Assembly: GCA_000697335.1 (NCBI GenBank)
Contig: JNEM01013675.1
Span: 1-64,000 of the forward strand
Origin: Conidiobolus incongruus B7586
Lineage: Eukaryota; Entomophthoromycota; Entomophthoromycetes; Entomophthorales; Conidiobolaceae
Direction: 5' to 3'
Length of the DNA: 64,000 nucleotides
The notes below the pieces were generated by a model that saw only the letters and a program-made list of their open reading frames with translations, made no database searches and was not told the DNA's origin. Numbering within the stretch: position 1 is the stretch's first letter; every line of letters begins with the position of its first letter. A program made the translations under genes and the position numbers. Below are positions 1 to 10,379 of the stretch, one piece after another.

Positions 1-965
1 ATATATTATTTTTTTATTAAGACAATTCTCTTATAATAATTTTAAAGTTTTAATATAAATTATCAAAAATATCTATTAGATTTATTATAATGTATTGTAA
101 TTTTATATATTAGATTTTATTTTATTTAATTTTTAATTTTTATATTATAAAATTGAATTTATTATAATAATAAAATATATTTGCATTTAATTTTATTGTA
201 AATCCTAATTTAGTAGTTTAATTTTATAATTTTTCATATTTATCAATATATAAAAAGCTTTTAATTAACTATTAATTACTTTCTTTTTTAAAAAAATTTC
301 TTTTAATTAAATAACTTTAACTACACTTTATATTAATCTATGTTAAAATTTACGGTATAAAATTATAATAATTAAAATTTGATATAATTAATTAATTGTA
401 AAAATTGAATCTATTTCATAAATTTATAATATAATTAATATATTTATAACTAATTTTTATTATGAAATTATAATCAATTCAAAAAAATAAGACTAATTTA
501 TTATTATTATTATAATATTTTATTTTAATGTAATTTATTTGTATATATGTCTATATTTAAATTATCACAATATTTTTAATTTAATTTATTTTTTTAAAAA
601 AATACTTAATTGATTATTAAAATAGCTCAAATAAATTTTGAATTTATTTGAGTATATATTCATATTCTTATTGTTTTCAATTTGATAAAACATTTTTTTA
701 TATTATAAAATATTATGCTTGAGTAATAATTCATAAGGCATTATAACTATTTAATATAATAATAATAATAATGATTAATAAAAGATTTTTGTACCAACTC
801 TTTAATATTTTTTTTCAATTTTATTCATTCATTAATTTATGATTTATTTTTCTTAATAAGAACCAAATATTTTGTTTTATACTATAATGTTATATAATTT
901 TTAAAATGAAATTAATAATGATTATATTACTTTTGAAATAAAAATAAATAAAATTTTTGATGAGA
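1..965. other. AT-rich noncoding flank
   Basis: No open frame of useful length and no recognisable RNA gene in this stretch. It is almost entirely A/T with scattered TTA/ATA runs. It lies downstream of the minus-strand membrane-protein gene that ends at 966. Confidence 0.7.
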
Positions 966-1601
966 TTAATTGTTAGTAATTTGAATTTCCCTCAGTTCAG
1001 GAACGATGATGGAAGGTGGGTAGTTGGGAGGTGGTATGTAACTGGGCGGACTTGCATCATGACCATGGCTCGTTAGTAGTAGAGCTTCTGAATTCTTCCA
1101 AATTAGAATTCTTTTGAAATAAGTGTACACGATGGTTAGACCTAGTATGAAAAGACAGAACTCTAATAGTAAAACGAAGATTGATACGTAAAATAGAGAG
1201 TATTTGGCATCGTAGTAGTTGTTGATACACCACATAGAAGTTGGAAACATAGCAAATAAAGACACTATAGTTATTACAAGCCCGCAGAACTGACTGGCCA
1301 TGAGTGATGTGTGATAGTTTTCATGAGTTTTGGGGTGAACACTGCAAAGTACTTGGATAGTCTCCGCATGAAATACACTCCTTTTATGGAAAAGGTAGCA
1401 CTTCTTCACAGGAACTTCGTGAGGAAAGTAACTATCTACAGGTGACGCCTCAATAGTTGGAATAGATCTAATATTGACTATCTGGGATCTCGAAGGCTCA
1501 TTCTGACAGTGAGTAACAATATACAGGGGTTTAGGATTCAATCGACTGATCTGAAATCTCTCTTTAACATAAGGACTATTTTTAAACCAATTTAAAACCA
1601 T
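966..1601 (-). CDS. two-helix membrane protein with C-terminal PPxY motifs (paralogue A)
   Basis: I do not recognise a named family. The 211-residue single-exon frame has a soluble N-terminal part, two hydrophobic segments (about residues 102-126 and 135-161) joined by a short loop, and a proline-rich C-terminal tail with PPSY and PPNYPP. PPxY is the standard ligand for WW domains, for example Nedd4/Rsp5 ubiquitin ligases, so the tail may recruit one; that is inference. It is clearly related to the next gene (2510-3175). Both share a YxFHxR block, a QVxxSVHxxTH block, the position of both helices and the proline-rich end. No signal peptide is obvious. The two genes are tandem on the minus strand, 908 bp apart, suggesting local duplication. 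The ATG is the first in a long frame. Real gene status is supported by the conservation between the two copies. Confidence 0.7.
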   Translation of the reverse strand: MVLNWFKNSPYVKERFQISRLNPKPLYIVTHCQNEPSRSQIVNIRSIPTIEASPVDSYFPHEVPVKKCYLFHKRSVFHAETIQVLCSVHPKTHENYHTSLMASQFCGLVITIVSLFAMFPTSMWCINNYYDAKYSLFYVSIFVLLLEFCLFILGLTIVYTYFKRILIWKNSEALLLTSHGHDASPPSYIPPPNYPPSIIVPELREIQITNN

Positions 1602-2509
1602 TTCAATTTATGAACAGTATTTGTATCAATCATCCGTATAATACCAAAAACTTGAAATATAATAAATAAAAAGGGATTAAAATGTGAAAAAAAAATTAGA
1701 GTCCTGCTCCTAAATCAAATCAAAACTAAGTGAATAAACGACTGAAGGATAAAAATTGGATTTGAGTGCGAGTAAGTGAATTTTATATGGTATTTAGTGT
1801 TTGATGGAAATATGGGCGGCTGGTTTGAATTGTTGAGTCTTATGATTAACATAAAAAATCTAATTATTTAATTGGATTATTCAATTGATAATTTTTATTA
1901 TTTTTATTAATACTCGTCATTTTAAAATATATATGACGGATAAAAAAGTAGTAAATATTATTTCACTAATTATTCGATGAAAAAGTGTGGGTTAATTAAA
2001 TATTTATCTGATTGGAAATTAAAGCCAACAGTTGAATCGAAAAACCAATCAAATCCCTTCATTTCTTGAGTTATATAATTTTGATATTATAATTTTTTTT
2101 ATAAATGGATAGATTAAATATAAAAATAGATTCAGTATTTGAAAGTTGTTGGGATAATATCTCCACAAGTCAAATACCAAAATAAAATTCGTTTATTAGG
2201 AATTTTTATATGTTTTTCTAGTATTTTTAAGAAAAAAATTTTTTTTAAGGTTTAAAAGAATTTAAAATTGATTTGAAAAATTTGAATTATTATTAATAAT
2301 ATTAAATGTTAAAGATATTTTTTGATCATATTAGTATCACCTTTCAAATTAATTTATTATAAAAATAATATAATAGATCAGTGATATTAGGTGTAATTTG
2401 AAGTTAATTTAATGTATAATACCTGATTATTTGCTAATATACCCTTAATTGACTTTATTTCCACAATTGTAGTTATAGCGATCCAATAATGACAAATATT
2501 AAGGGTTGA
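1602..2509. other. AT-rich intergenic spacer between tandem paralogues
   Basis: Holds the presumed promoter of the 966-1601 gene and the 3' end region of the 2510-3175 gene. No open frame of note. No motif stands out beyond A/T runs. Confidence 0.6.
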
Positions 2510-3175
2510 TTAATTAGAGTGATTATTGTTTGCGTTGTCAATTTGAATGATACAAGGTGGTGGCGGCGTGATAATGATTTCATTTCCATAATCTGGGGGT
2601 GGTGGGTCGTCGTATCTGGGAGGACCTGCGCGATATCCCATCTTTGCCAAATTGTAGGCTTCAGCATTCCTTAGTTTGATATATCGGGAGTGGTAAATAT
2701 AGAGGGTATAAAATCCAAAGCAGAATGCTAGTAGTGCAATGGTAGTTAAAATAATAAATAAGTAGAGGAGGTTTCTCTCGATGAACCAGTTCATCCAGAT
2801 GACCAGCGCAAATAATAAGATTGCACTTATTACTGTGGTGGATAATCCACCAATTTGGGCGCGTATTAGAGCTGTTTGGAATGCATTATGCGTCCCTAGA
2901 TGTACTGAAGTCATCACTTGAACAGCGTCGTTGAAGTACCTTTTCCTGCCATGAAACATATACCAGCCTTTAAAGTTGACAGGAAATGGTGTATATAAAG
3001 AACTTTGTATCGTTGTATCAGCATCAGTTTCAAGAGGCAAAGCATGTATATTGGTTATTGAATAATGTGCTAATTGAGACCTTGACGGTGTTAAAATATA
3101 TATTGGATCCTGTGACGTAGCATCGGTCAAAGCATTAATTTTTTGTTCCGTAGTAGGAAGTAGACAATCCAACAT
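2510..3175 (-). CDS. two-helix membrane protein with C-terminal PPxY motifs (paralogue B)
   Basis: A 221-residue single-exon frame, paralogous to the gene at 966-1601 and of unknown function. Order of parts: soluble N-terminal domain of about 110 residues, the shared FHxRxxxF and QVxxSVHxxTH blocks, two hydrophobic helices (about residues 109-131 and 136-161), a short basic stretch, then a proline-rich tail with PPRYDD and PPPPDY, that is two PPxY-type motifs. Identity to its neighbour is concentrated in the blocks just before the first helix, while tails and N-termini differ more. Both genes look like membrane adaptors that could present PPxY motifs to a WW-domain partner in the cytosol; this is inferred only from motif layout. 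A three-membered family elsewhere in the genome would not surprise me. Confidence 0.7.
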   Translation of the reverse strand: MLDCLLPTTEQKINALTDATSQDPIYILTPSRSQLAHYSITNIHALPLETDADTTIQSSLYTPFPVNFKGWYMFHGRKRYFNDAVQVMTSVHLGTHNAFQTALIRAQIGGLSTTVISAILLFALVIWMNWFIERNLLYLFIILTTIALLAFCFGFYTLYIYHSRYIKLRNAEAYNLAKMGYRAGPPRYDDPPPPDYGNEIIITPPPPCIIQIDNANNNHSN

Positions 3176-4904
3176 ATTGTATTATATATATATTATACCA
3201 CCCGATCAATTCAATATTGCCCAAGTACTCTTTTTGATGAATAGTATTCAATAAAGAGCAAATCATATATTTGATAAAAAAAATTAGGAACTCAGAGCAG
3301 TACCTAACTACAATTTATACTTATTCGTGGTCAGGGTAAACATGGTGCCAACTTTGAATGATATAATGGGAAATTTCAATTATTAATCAGAATTAAGATA
3401 TTCCAATAAATTGAAAATTAATAGTAACTTTGAATTGGATATAAATAGATAGAACTGTGACCTAGATTATAAATTTAATTTTTATTTCAAATGTATTTTG
3501 CAGTAATAGGGTATAAATGATTATAATATTAAATCATATTGATGTACTTTGATATCCGATTTGGCTGATATCAGTTTACTAAATACTTGGGAGTATGCAA
3601 AATCAAAAAGTACCTTTAACTTTATCCAATATTAATAAACAATTCAATCTTATCAATATTTGTCACAATTAAAATTATATTAAGGTTATTAAAAACCATC
3701 GATCTAATAATAAAAATCATATGAAATAATATTAACTAAATAAGGAGAATTCTGAGCAATATACATAGGAGTTAAGGGATAATGAAAAGGAGACTAACAT
3801 AATATATATATATATATATATAAGTAATTTTTTTTCGTAATATTAATTTGATATATCCTTATGATTTATTATGAAATTTGAGGTTTTCTTGATTTAAAAT
3901 TTTTCGGTTAATATTTTTAATAAATTTAGGAATTAAATGAAATAATTAATTAATTGATTAATTAATTAATATATATCTTTTAATACAATTATGATATTAA
4001 TTTAATGATATCATTCGACTATAATTTCATCATTTGCCACAGATGGAAAATGAGAAAATTAAAATAATATCGGGATAAAATATTTCTTTTTTACTAATAA
4101 TTTTTTAATAATGGATCTTTTTTTATTTCATCTTTTTTTCTTTATCATAATTGAATTATCCCTTACATTTCTTGAATTTTCAATTAAATCACCCAATTTG
4201 GTAATTTTTTTAAATGAAACATTTTTGAATTTGTAACGTGAACTTTAATCAATTTGCAACTGGTTAATTGCGATTGGAATGGTTCATATAAATCATTTAT
4301 TTCAAAAATATATTTTCAGTTGAATAGAATGATTGATGTAATACTAAAAGACATTATATGTCTAGTTCAATATTTTCTATCCCATTTTCCCCAAGGTCAT
4401 ATTAAATCATTCATCATCTTATTTATAGTTGAGAAATATAATCAAATTCCAAAAACATCTAATATATATAAGTATATTTAGTACAATGTGTTCAAAAAAA
4501 TATTAAATCGGATTAAAGTATAACCATATTGTTCTTCGATTAAATCTTTGTTTAGACCAAAAATTGATATAAACTTTATCCGTAAGCGATGTATCTTTGA
4601 GAAGTTTATTGTAATTATATATTTAACGTAAAGCAGTTTTAATGAACAAATACTAAAATAATCAAGCATTTAAATATTAAAAAATATCAATAATATCGTA
4701 TCATTTTCATTGTGTCTAAGTTAAAATTTTAAATATTTGAATTATAAACAATAAATTATATTTTTTATTGATCAATTATAAATATAAAGATATATCATTG
4801 GTAAGTATCATAAACCAAATCAATATCTATTAACCACAAAGTATGTCCTTATTCAATTATATATTAATTAAAATAATTTATTATATATATAACAAAGGAA
4901 CAGT
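3176..4904. other. intergenic region, AT-rich, with a short AT microsatellite
   Basis: No convincing gene. A (TA)n run lies at about 3801-3822. The short open frames here (4254-4481 plus, 4478-4669 minus, 4843-5196 plus) are low-complexity or antisense to the VMS1-type gene, and I do not call them. Confidence 0.6.
3801..3822. repeat. (AT)n microsatellite
   Basis: Eleven or so uninterrupted AT/TA dinucleotides in noncoding DNA. Confidence 0.9.
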
Positions 4905-6845
4905 CTATTTAGATTTCATAGCTTCTTCCTTCATCCTTCGAATTCTCTCCTCAGCAGCTCTAGCTCGCTTCTCTCTCTCCGTTAAAACTTCTTCTGTAGA
5001 GTTGGAATTGGATAAACCAAAACCAAATCCAAAACTCATATTAAATCCTGGGTTGCTAATCGTTGGAATAGGTTCTGTAGATTTTGGAGGTGGGGGCGGG
5101 GTCTTAGCTTTTTGCTTTTTCTTGGCTTTGGCCTTTTCGACTCTGGCATCGAGTTCCTCCTGGGTGATGCTTGGCGGGATGAAGCCGCGATCATAATCGT
5201 ACTTGTCGGGATTTGTCCCGCGGAATAGTCTGAATGCGTACTTGGTATTTTTGTTAGTTGCCAACTGGTATGGGAAACTGTTGTTGTCTTCGGGATTGAG
5301 CGGAATGGATGGATCGTAGCCCTTTGTCAATAGGAACTGGATTAGTTCGGTGCAGTTGTGCTTGGATGCAACATGAAGAAGTGTTGGGGAGTCTGGAAGG
5401 TGTGTGAGACGGATATTAGGAAAATCATCAAGTGCTGGATTTTTAGAATATTCGAGTTCAAACTGAGTCAAAAGGTTGGGCATGTTCAATTCTATCAAAT
5501 TGCTCAACTTCTTCAACGAATTTGCAGTGACAAAATCAATTGTTGGTTCAACAGGCTGGATTGGAGCAGGGGTAGGGGAAGGGGCTGGAGAAGGGTGAAG
5601 AATTGGACTAGTTGATTTATCGCGATTTTTGGGTTTAAGATGAGCTTGAGAGGGTGACTTTGGTTTTGTCTTAGTGGGGCTCTCAATTCTTGGTAGTTCT
5701 TTCTTATTTGGTTGCTGAATGTTTTCAACTGGCTGATTCACAATCTTGGTCCACTGAACTTTAGTAAGCTCCTGATAGCATCTTATTACCTCTTTGTGAG
5801 TGGGACGTTTAGTTGAAAATGGGATCTTCTTGACTCTCTGGTCATTGACTTTTATTGGTGCACCTTCATACCCCATGATAACAGACTGAAAGTGAGCAGC
5901 ACCTCTAAACCAGATTACACTAGATTGGTCTAAGTGTTCTTTCCATTTAATTAATAATTGTTTAATGTCGTCCTTCAACATTTTTTCATTTTCTCTACGG
6001 ATTATGGCACCTGCACTCTTTGCTTTTCCTTTGGCTTGATCATTTGCACTCTGACCACCACCTTGCTTACGACGAGTGGTATATCTATGATAGCTCTTTG
6101 AGACGATAGGCTTCAACTCATTGATATTAGAAGGAATATCGTTCTTATTATTGAAAATAGCAGCTGAAAAGTGACCTCCACCTACAAGGATGATACACCA
6201 GTTATGATTTTGATGATATTTTAAACTGGTAGTGATCACTTCTGGAGAGAGCTCAGATTCAGGTAGAACTTTTTTGAGAATACCAAATCTTTCTTCAATT
6301 TCTAGGCGTGGTCCAGTATTAGTCCAATGGAACCAAATGTAAGGAGTATTAGTTTTGGACTTGTGGTCAACCTGATCAGATTCTTCATTATTTAAATTTA
6401 ATAAACCCAGTTTCGAGTTAAAATCATCTATTTCCTCATCGCTATCCAATTCAGAGTCCGAGCCTTCAATACTTGAACAGTCGTTTTGAATAATCTCTTC
6501 GAATCTCTCCTCGGTAATAGGCTTAAAACTCTTCTCCTTAAGTTTCAAATTATATCTATGCCAGTCCGACTTAAAATGTTCCCTTTGACTCAATAAATCA
6601 TCAAATTTCAGAATATTACAGGTATTACAACTAAAGCTATTCTTTGTGGTGGTGTTAGTAGTACTTGATAAAGTTTTCTTCAACTGAAGATTTTCTTCAA
6701 TCTGAATGGGGTTTTCCTCCTCCACAAATTGGTTATTGTGATTATTTTGATCAATTGGAGTTAGTAAACCATAATATTCGTTTGAATATTTGCTAGTAAT
6801 TAGTTGAAATATTGTTTTGATCTTTTCTCTATTATTTGTTATCAT
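4905..6845 (-). CDS. VMS1: VMS1/ANKZF1-type peptidyl-tRNA hydrolase, copy A
   Basis: Homologue of yeast Vms1 / human ANKZF1, which releases stalled nascent chains from 60S-peptidyl-tRNA in ribosome-associated quality control and works with Cdc48/p97. Single exon, 646 residues, close to the family's usual length. Parts in order: an acidic or low-complexity N-terminus; a C2H2 finger with C73, C76, H90 and H96; the VLRF1 release-factor-like domain (about 167-335), including GGGHFSAAIFN and the GGGQS loop with Q265 at the position of the catalytic glutamine (Vms1 Q295, ANKZF1 Q246); a proline-rich linker; a compact ankyrin segment starting LLHVASKHN; and a basic C-terminal helix REKRARAAEERIRRMKEE matching the Cdc48-binding VIM motif. 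A second full copy lies 1.6 kb upstream on the same strand. All key residues are present, so the copy looks functional. Confidence 0.93.
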   Translation of the reverse strand: MITNNREKIKTIFQLITSKYSNEYYGLLTPIDQNNHNNQFVEEENPIQIEENLQLKKTLSSTTNTTTKNSFSCNTCNILKFDDLLSQREHFKSDWHRYNLKLKEKSFKPITEERFEEIIQNDCSSIEGSDSELDSDEEIDDFNSKLGLLNLNNEESDQVDHKSKTNTPYIWFHWTNTGPRLEIEERFGILKKVLPESELSPEVITTSLKYHQNHNWCIILVGGGHFSAAIFNNKNDIPSNINELKPIVSKSYHRYTTRRKQGGGQSANDQAKGKAKSAGAIIRRENEKMLKDDIKQLLIKWKEHLDQSSVIWFRGAAHFQSVIMGYEGAPIKVNDQRVKKIPFSTKRPTHKEVIRCYQELTKVQWTKIVNQPVENIQQPNKKELPRIESPTKTKPKSPSQAHLKPKNRDKSTSPILHPSPAPSPTPAPIQPVEPTIDFVTANSLKKLSNLIELNMPNLLTQFELEYSKNPALDDFPNIRLTHLPDSPTLLHVASKHNCTELIQFLLTKGYDPSIPLNPEDNNSFPYQLATNKNTKYAFRLFRGTNPDKYDYDRGFIPPSITQEELDARVEKAKAKKKQKAKTPPPPPKSTEPIPTISNPGFNMSFGFGFGLSNSNSTEEVLTEREKRARAAEERIRRMKEEAMKSK

Positions 6846-7088
6846 TATTATAATATAATATTGATAATATTAACAAGAATTAAATAAATAATACAAGTAA
6901 TAAAATACTTCTCTCAAATTATTCTTCTATTTATAATTTAAAATTTTTCTCAAAATTGATCTGAGATTGCTGTTTTTAGTCAATTTTTTTAACAATTTCT
7001 AAATATGAATCAAATATGAAATCATAAATTTTAGATTTGAAAATTAGTAAAAATTTTACAATTATGCAAAAAAGTTGAAAAATTAAAT

Positions 7089-7090
<2 letters not shown>

Positions 7091-7122
<32 letters not shown>
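7091..7122. repeat. (AT)n microsatellite
   Basis: About 16 uninterrupted AT dinucleotides upstream of VMS1-type copy A. Confidence 0.9.
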
Positions 7123-7126
<4 letters not shown>

Positions 7127-8144
7127 ATTGCATTCCCAATGTATAATTATATAGATACTGTTATAGTAATAGTCAAGTCTTTATTAAACCAGAGCATTTA
7201 AATTATTTTATAAAATGATTTCAATACCTTAATCAATCTACCATAATGAGTTGGTTTTTTAAAATTATTACACAAATAATGAATTCACCAAATATATAGA
7301 TCCAATGTATAAATATCGTAATATCACTATAAAAGTAGACGATTTTATAATTGTTGCCATATATAGCTCTGATTAGTTATATTTTGTTTAAAATAATACA
7401 ATTATTAATTACTTATTAATTTAAAAATGATTTAATGATATTCAAGAGCCCCAATTAAAGCCATAAGTATCATACGAATAATCATAAAGTTCTATATTTC
7501 CTAAAAAAATTCAAAAAAATTTATAGCTATTACTTTTTGGGTAATATATATATATATATATGAGAATAAAAAGTTAAAAGATTTATCACTTAACATTATA
7601 TCAATTAATGTAATAGATCATTTACAGTATATTGACCAAATTCATATGAATTTGAAACATTATATCTATTAGAATCTAATATTTTTCTATCATAAAAATT
7701 TAAGTATTTTAAATCAATAAAAAAATTGTAATTTTTATATATTTATCAATATTTTAAAAGATAGTTAATATATTTACATTTTCTCTTTTCTTTCATTATA
7801 GTAAAAATTTAAGAATATAAAACTTATAGCTTATTGTTGTATTATTTTGATTATTTAATGAGTTATATTGTTAAAAATCAAAATACAAATATAATCATAA
7901 CAGACAAGTTTGAAATAATTAAATAATTCATTCTTTAATTTACAATATTTAAAAATCATTAGTAATACTCAAAAATCTTTATACCTGTAAAGTATTAATA
8001 AAATAATATATTAGTCAATTGATATAATATTAAAATATTATTTTTATTTATTAGTGCAGAAATTAAGTAATGGCACAATTTTAAAATTAAAATTAAACAA
8101 ATAAATTAATAAATAATATAATTAAAATTGAATATATATATATA

Positions 8145-8350
8145 GTTTGAAAATATTTATTTTCCTATATATTTTATATATATATAATCTTTCAAAATGT
8201 ATAATATGTTTGAAAGATCAGAAATTAAAAAATTTGCCATTTCTTAATTTCCATACTAATAAATTCTTACAAATTAATTATGATTGAATTCATATATTTA
8301 AAAAAATTTTTCTTTAATAAACTGTTATTTTTAATATGAAAAAAAACTAA
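8145..8350 (+). repeat. dispersed AT-rich repeat, partial copy 1
   Basis: It shares an ordered set of words with copies at 16.5, 34.2 and 40.2 kb: an opening GTTTGAAAATATT, then a CTATATATTTTATA block, an AATATG word, a CAGAAATTAAAAAATTTGCC block, and a TTTCTTAATTTCCATACTAA tail. Copies differ by scattered substitutions, so the family looks old. No coding capacity is visible. Family identity (MITE, foldback or other) is unresolved. Confidence 0.6.
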
Positions 8351-8492
8351 ATTTTTCAATTGATGTTTATTTTGAATCAATTATTAAACATATATATACT
8401 AAGAATATCATATATGAAATATTTAACTATGCAATTAAATATTTATTATATGACTTATTTGGAATTTGAAATATGAATTAAAAATATATAAT

Positions 8493-10379
8493 TCAACTGG
8501 ATTGAAGCGATTGAACTTTCATCTTTCTACTTCTCAATTCAGCAGCTCTTGCTCGTTTCTCCCTCTCCGCCCTAAGTTCTTCTTGGTGATTGAATTGTGA
8601 CAATGCTAACTCAAATTCTGTATTGGTATTCATTGATTTGGTATGGTTTACTTTCTCTTTCTTCTTTTTGGCTTTGGACTTTTCTGCTCTGGCATTCAAC
8701 TCCTCTTGGGTGATGCTTGGTGGGATAGCTCCTCCATTGTAGTCATACATATCGGGATAATTGCCCCTGAATATTCTATACGCATTCTTGGCATTTTTGT
8801 TCTTTGCCAGTTGATATGGGAAACTGTTGTTGTCTTCGGGATTGAGTGGAATGGATGGATCGTAGCCCTTTGTCAAAAGGAACTGAATTAGTTCGGTGCA
8901 GTTGTGCTTGGATGCAACATGAAGAAGTGTTGGGGAGTCTGGAAGGTGTGTGAGACGGATATTTGGATATTCTTCAAGTCTTGGATTGTTGGAATATTCG
9001 AGCTCAAACTCGGCAACTAGATTGGGGATGTTTAATTCAATTAAATCACTCAATTTCTTTAACGAGTTAGCAATGTCAGTATCAACCTCAGTTTCAGTTG
9101 GCTGGATTGGGGCAAGAACTGGAGGAGATTGCTGAATTGAACCGGCTGATCTATCGCTGTGTTTGAATTTAAGATGAGCTTGAGAGGGTGACTTTGGTTT
9201 TGTCTTAATGGGGATTTCAATCCTCGGCAATTCTTTCTTAGTTTCCTGATAAATGGTTTCTATTGGTTGATTCATAACTTTGACCCACCGAACTTTAGTA
9301 AGCTCTTGATAACATCGAATCACCTCCTTATAAGTCGGGCGCCTAGTGGTCAATGGAATCTTCTTAACTCTCTCATCATTTTCTTGGATTGGTGCACCTT
9401 CATAGCCCATGATAGCGGATTTGGACTGAATAGAACCTCTGAACCAAATCACACTCGATTGATCCAAGTGCTGCTTCCAACTAATCATTAATTGCTGGAT
9501 TTCTCTCTTTAACTTCACTTCATTTTCTCTACGTATCATAGCACCTCCGCTTTTTGCTTTTCCTTTTGCATTATCAATTCGACTCTGACTACCACCCTGC
9601 CCACGACGAGTGGTATATCTATGAAAAGTCTTTGATACAATAGGCTTTAGCTCATTGATATTAGAAGGAATCCCATTCCTGTTATTGAAAATAGCAGCTG
9701 AAAAATGACCTCCACCTACGAGAATGATACACCAATTATGCCCTCTATGGTATTTTAAACTGGCAGTGATAACCTCTGGTGAGAGTTCCGTTTCAGGTAG
9801 AATCCTATTGAGAATACCAAATCTCTCTTCAAACTCGAGTTGAGGACCAGTATTCGCCCAATGAAACCAAACGTATGGTGTCTTCGTTTTGGACTTGTGT
9901 TCAACTTGATCATATTTATCATCATTTAAATCCATTAAGTCAAATTTAGAATTAAAATTTTCAAAATCTTCATCGCTATCTAACTCAGCATCAGATCCTT
10001 CGATACTCGAGCAATCATATTGAATAATCTCTTCGAAGGTATCTTCAGAAATAGGTTCAAAGCCCTTCCCCTTAAGCTTCAAATTATATCTATGCCAATC
10101 CGTCTTAAAATGTTCCCTCTGCGCTAATAAATCCTCAAATTTCGAAATATTACAAGTATGACAGCTAAAACTATTTTTACTGAAGGATTTAGTGCTTGAT
10201 GAAGTGTTTACTTGTTGATTTAATTCCACTTGAGTTGATTCATTCTGTTCGAAAATTTCTTGATTATCATTCGATTGATCAATGGGAGATAATAAACTGT
10301 AAAAGCTATTCAAATAATTATTGGGAATTAAATCGAATATAGATAGAATCTTTTTTGTATTATTCGAGGTCAATGTCAT
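8493..10379 (-). CDS. VMS1: VMS1/ANKZF1-type peptidyl-tRNA hydrolase, copy B
   Basis: Second intronless Vms1/ANKZF1 homologue, 628 residues, tandem with copy A on the same strand. It has the same domain order: C2H2 finger with C73, C76, H90 and H96, at the same residue numbers as copy A; VLRF1 domain with GGGHFSAAIFN and a GGSQS loop keeping the catalytic-type Q265; proline-rich linker containing KTKPKSPSQAHLK; ankyrin segment; and a C-terminal REKRARAAELRSRK helix resembling the p97/Cdc48-binding VIM. The N-terminal 260 residues align without gaps but differ at many positions, whereas the ankyrin segment is identical to copy A over about 49 residues (see the finding on gene conversion). Copy B's VIM is more diverged after RAAE than copy A's, so Cdc48 binding could differ. 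Both copies appear intact. Confidence 0.93.
   Translation of the reverse strand: MTLTSNNTKKILSIFDLIPNNYLNSFYSLLSPIDQSNDNQEIFEQNESTQVELNQQVNTSSSTKSFSKNSFSCHTCNISKFEDLLAQREHFKTDWHRYNLKLKGKGFEPISEDTFEEIIQYDCSSIEGSDAELDSDEDFENFNSKFDLMDLNDDKYDQVEHKSKTKTPYVWFHWANTGPQLEFEERFGILNRILPETELSPEVITASLKYHRGHNWCIILVGGGHFSAAIFNNRNGIPSNINELKPIVSKTFHRYTTRRGQGGSQSRIDNAKGKAKSGGAMIRRENEVKLKREIQQLMISWKQHLDQSSVIWFRGSIQSKSAIMGYEGAPIQENDERVKKIPLTTRRPTYKEVIRCYQELTKVRWVKVMNQPIETIYQETKKELPRIEIPIKTKPKSPSQAHLKFKHSDRSAGSIQQSPPVLAPIQPTETEVDTDIANSLKKLSDLIELNIPNLVAEFELEYSNNPRLEEYPNIRLTHLPDSPTLLHVASKHNCTELIQFLLTKGYDPSIPLNPEDNNSFPYQLAKNKNAKNAYRIFRGNYPDMYDYNGGAIPPSITQEELNARAEKSKAKKKKEKVNHTKSMNTNTEFELALSQFNHQEELRAEREKRARAAELRSRKMKVQSLQSS

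Larger units (their letters stand above)
6846..8492. other. spacer between VMS1-type duplicates
   Basis: AT-rich DNA with a 30-bp AT microsatellite at 7091-7122 and one copy of the dispersed AT-rich repeat family at about 8145-8350. No open frame of interest. It presumably holds the promoter of copy A and the 3' region of copy B. Confidence 0.6.

Noticed and set aside
4843-5196. Plus-strand frame with a Gly-rich FGGGGGVLAF segment
   Set aside because: It is antisense to the proline-rich C-terminal part of VMS1-type copy A; the Gly run is the reverse of Pro codons.
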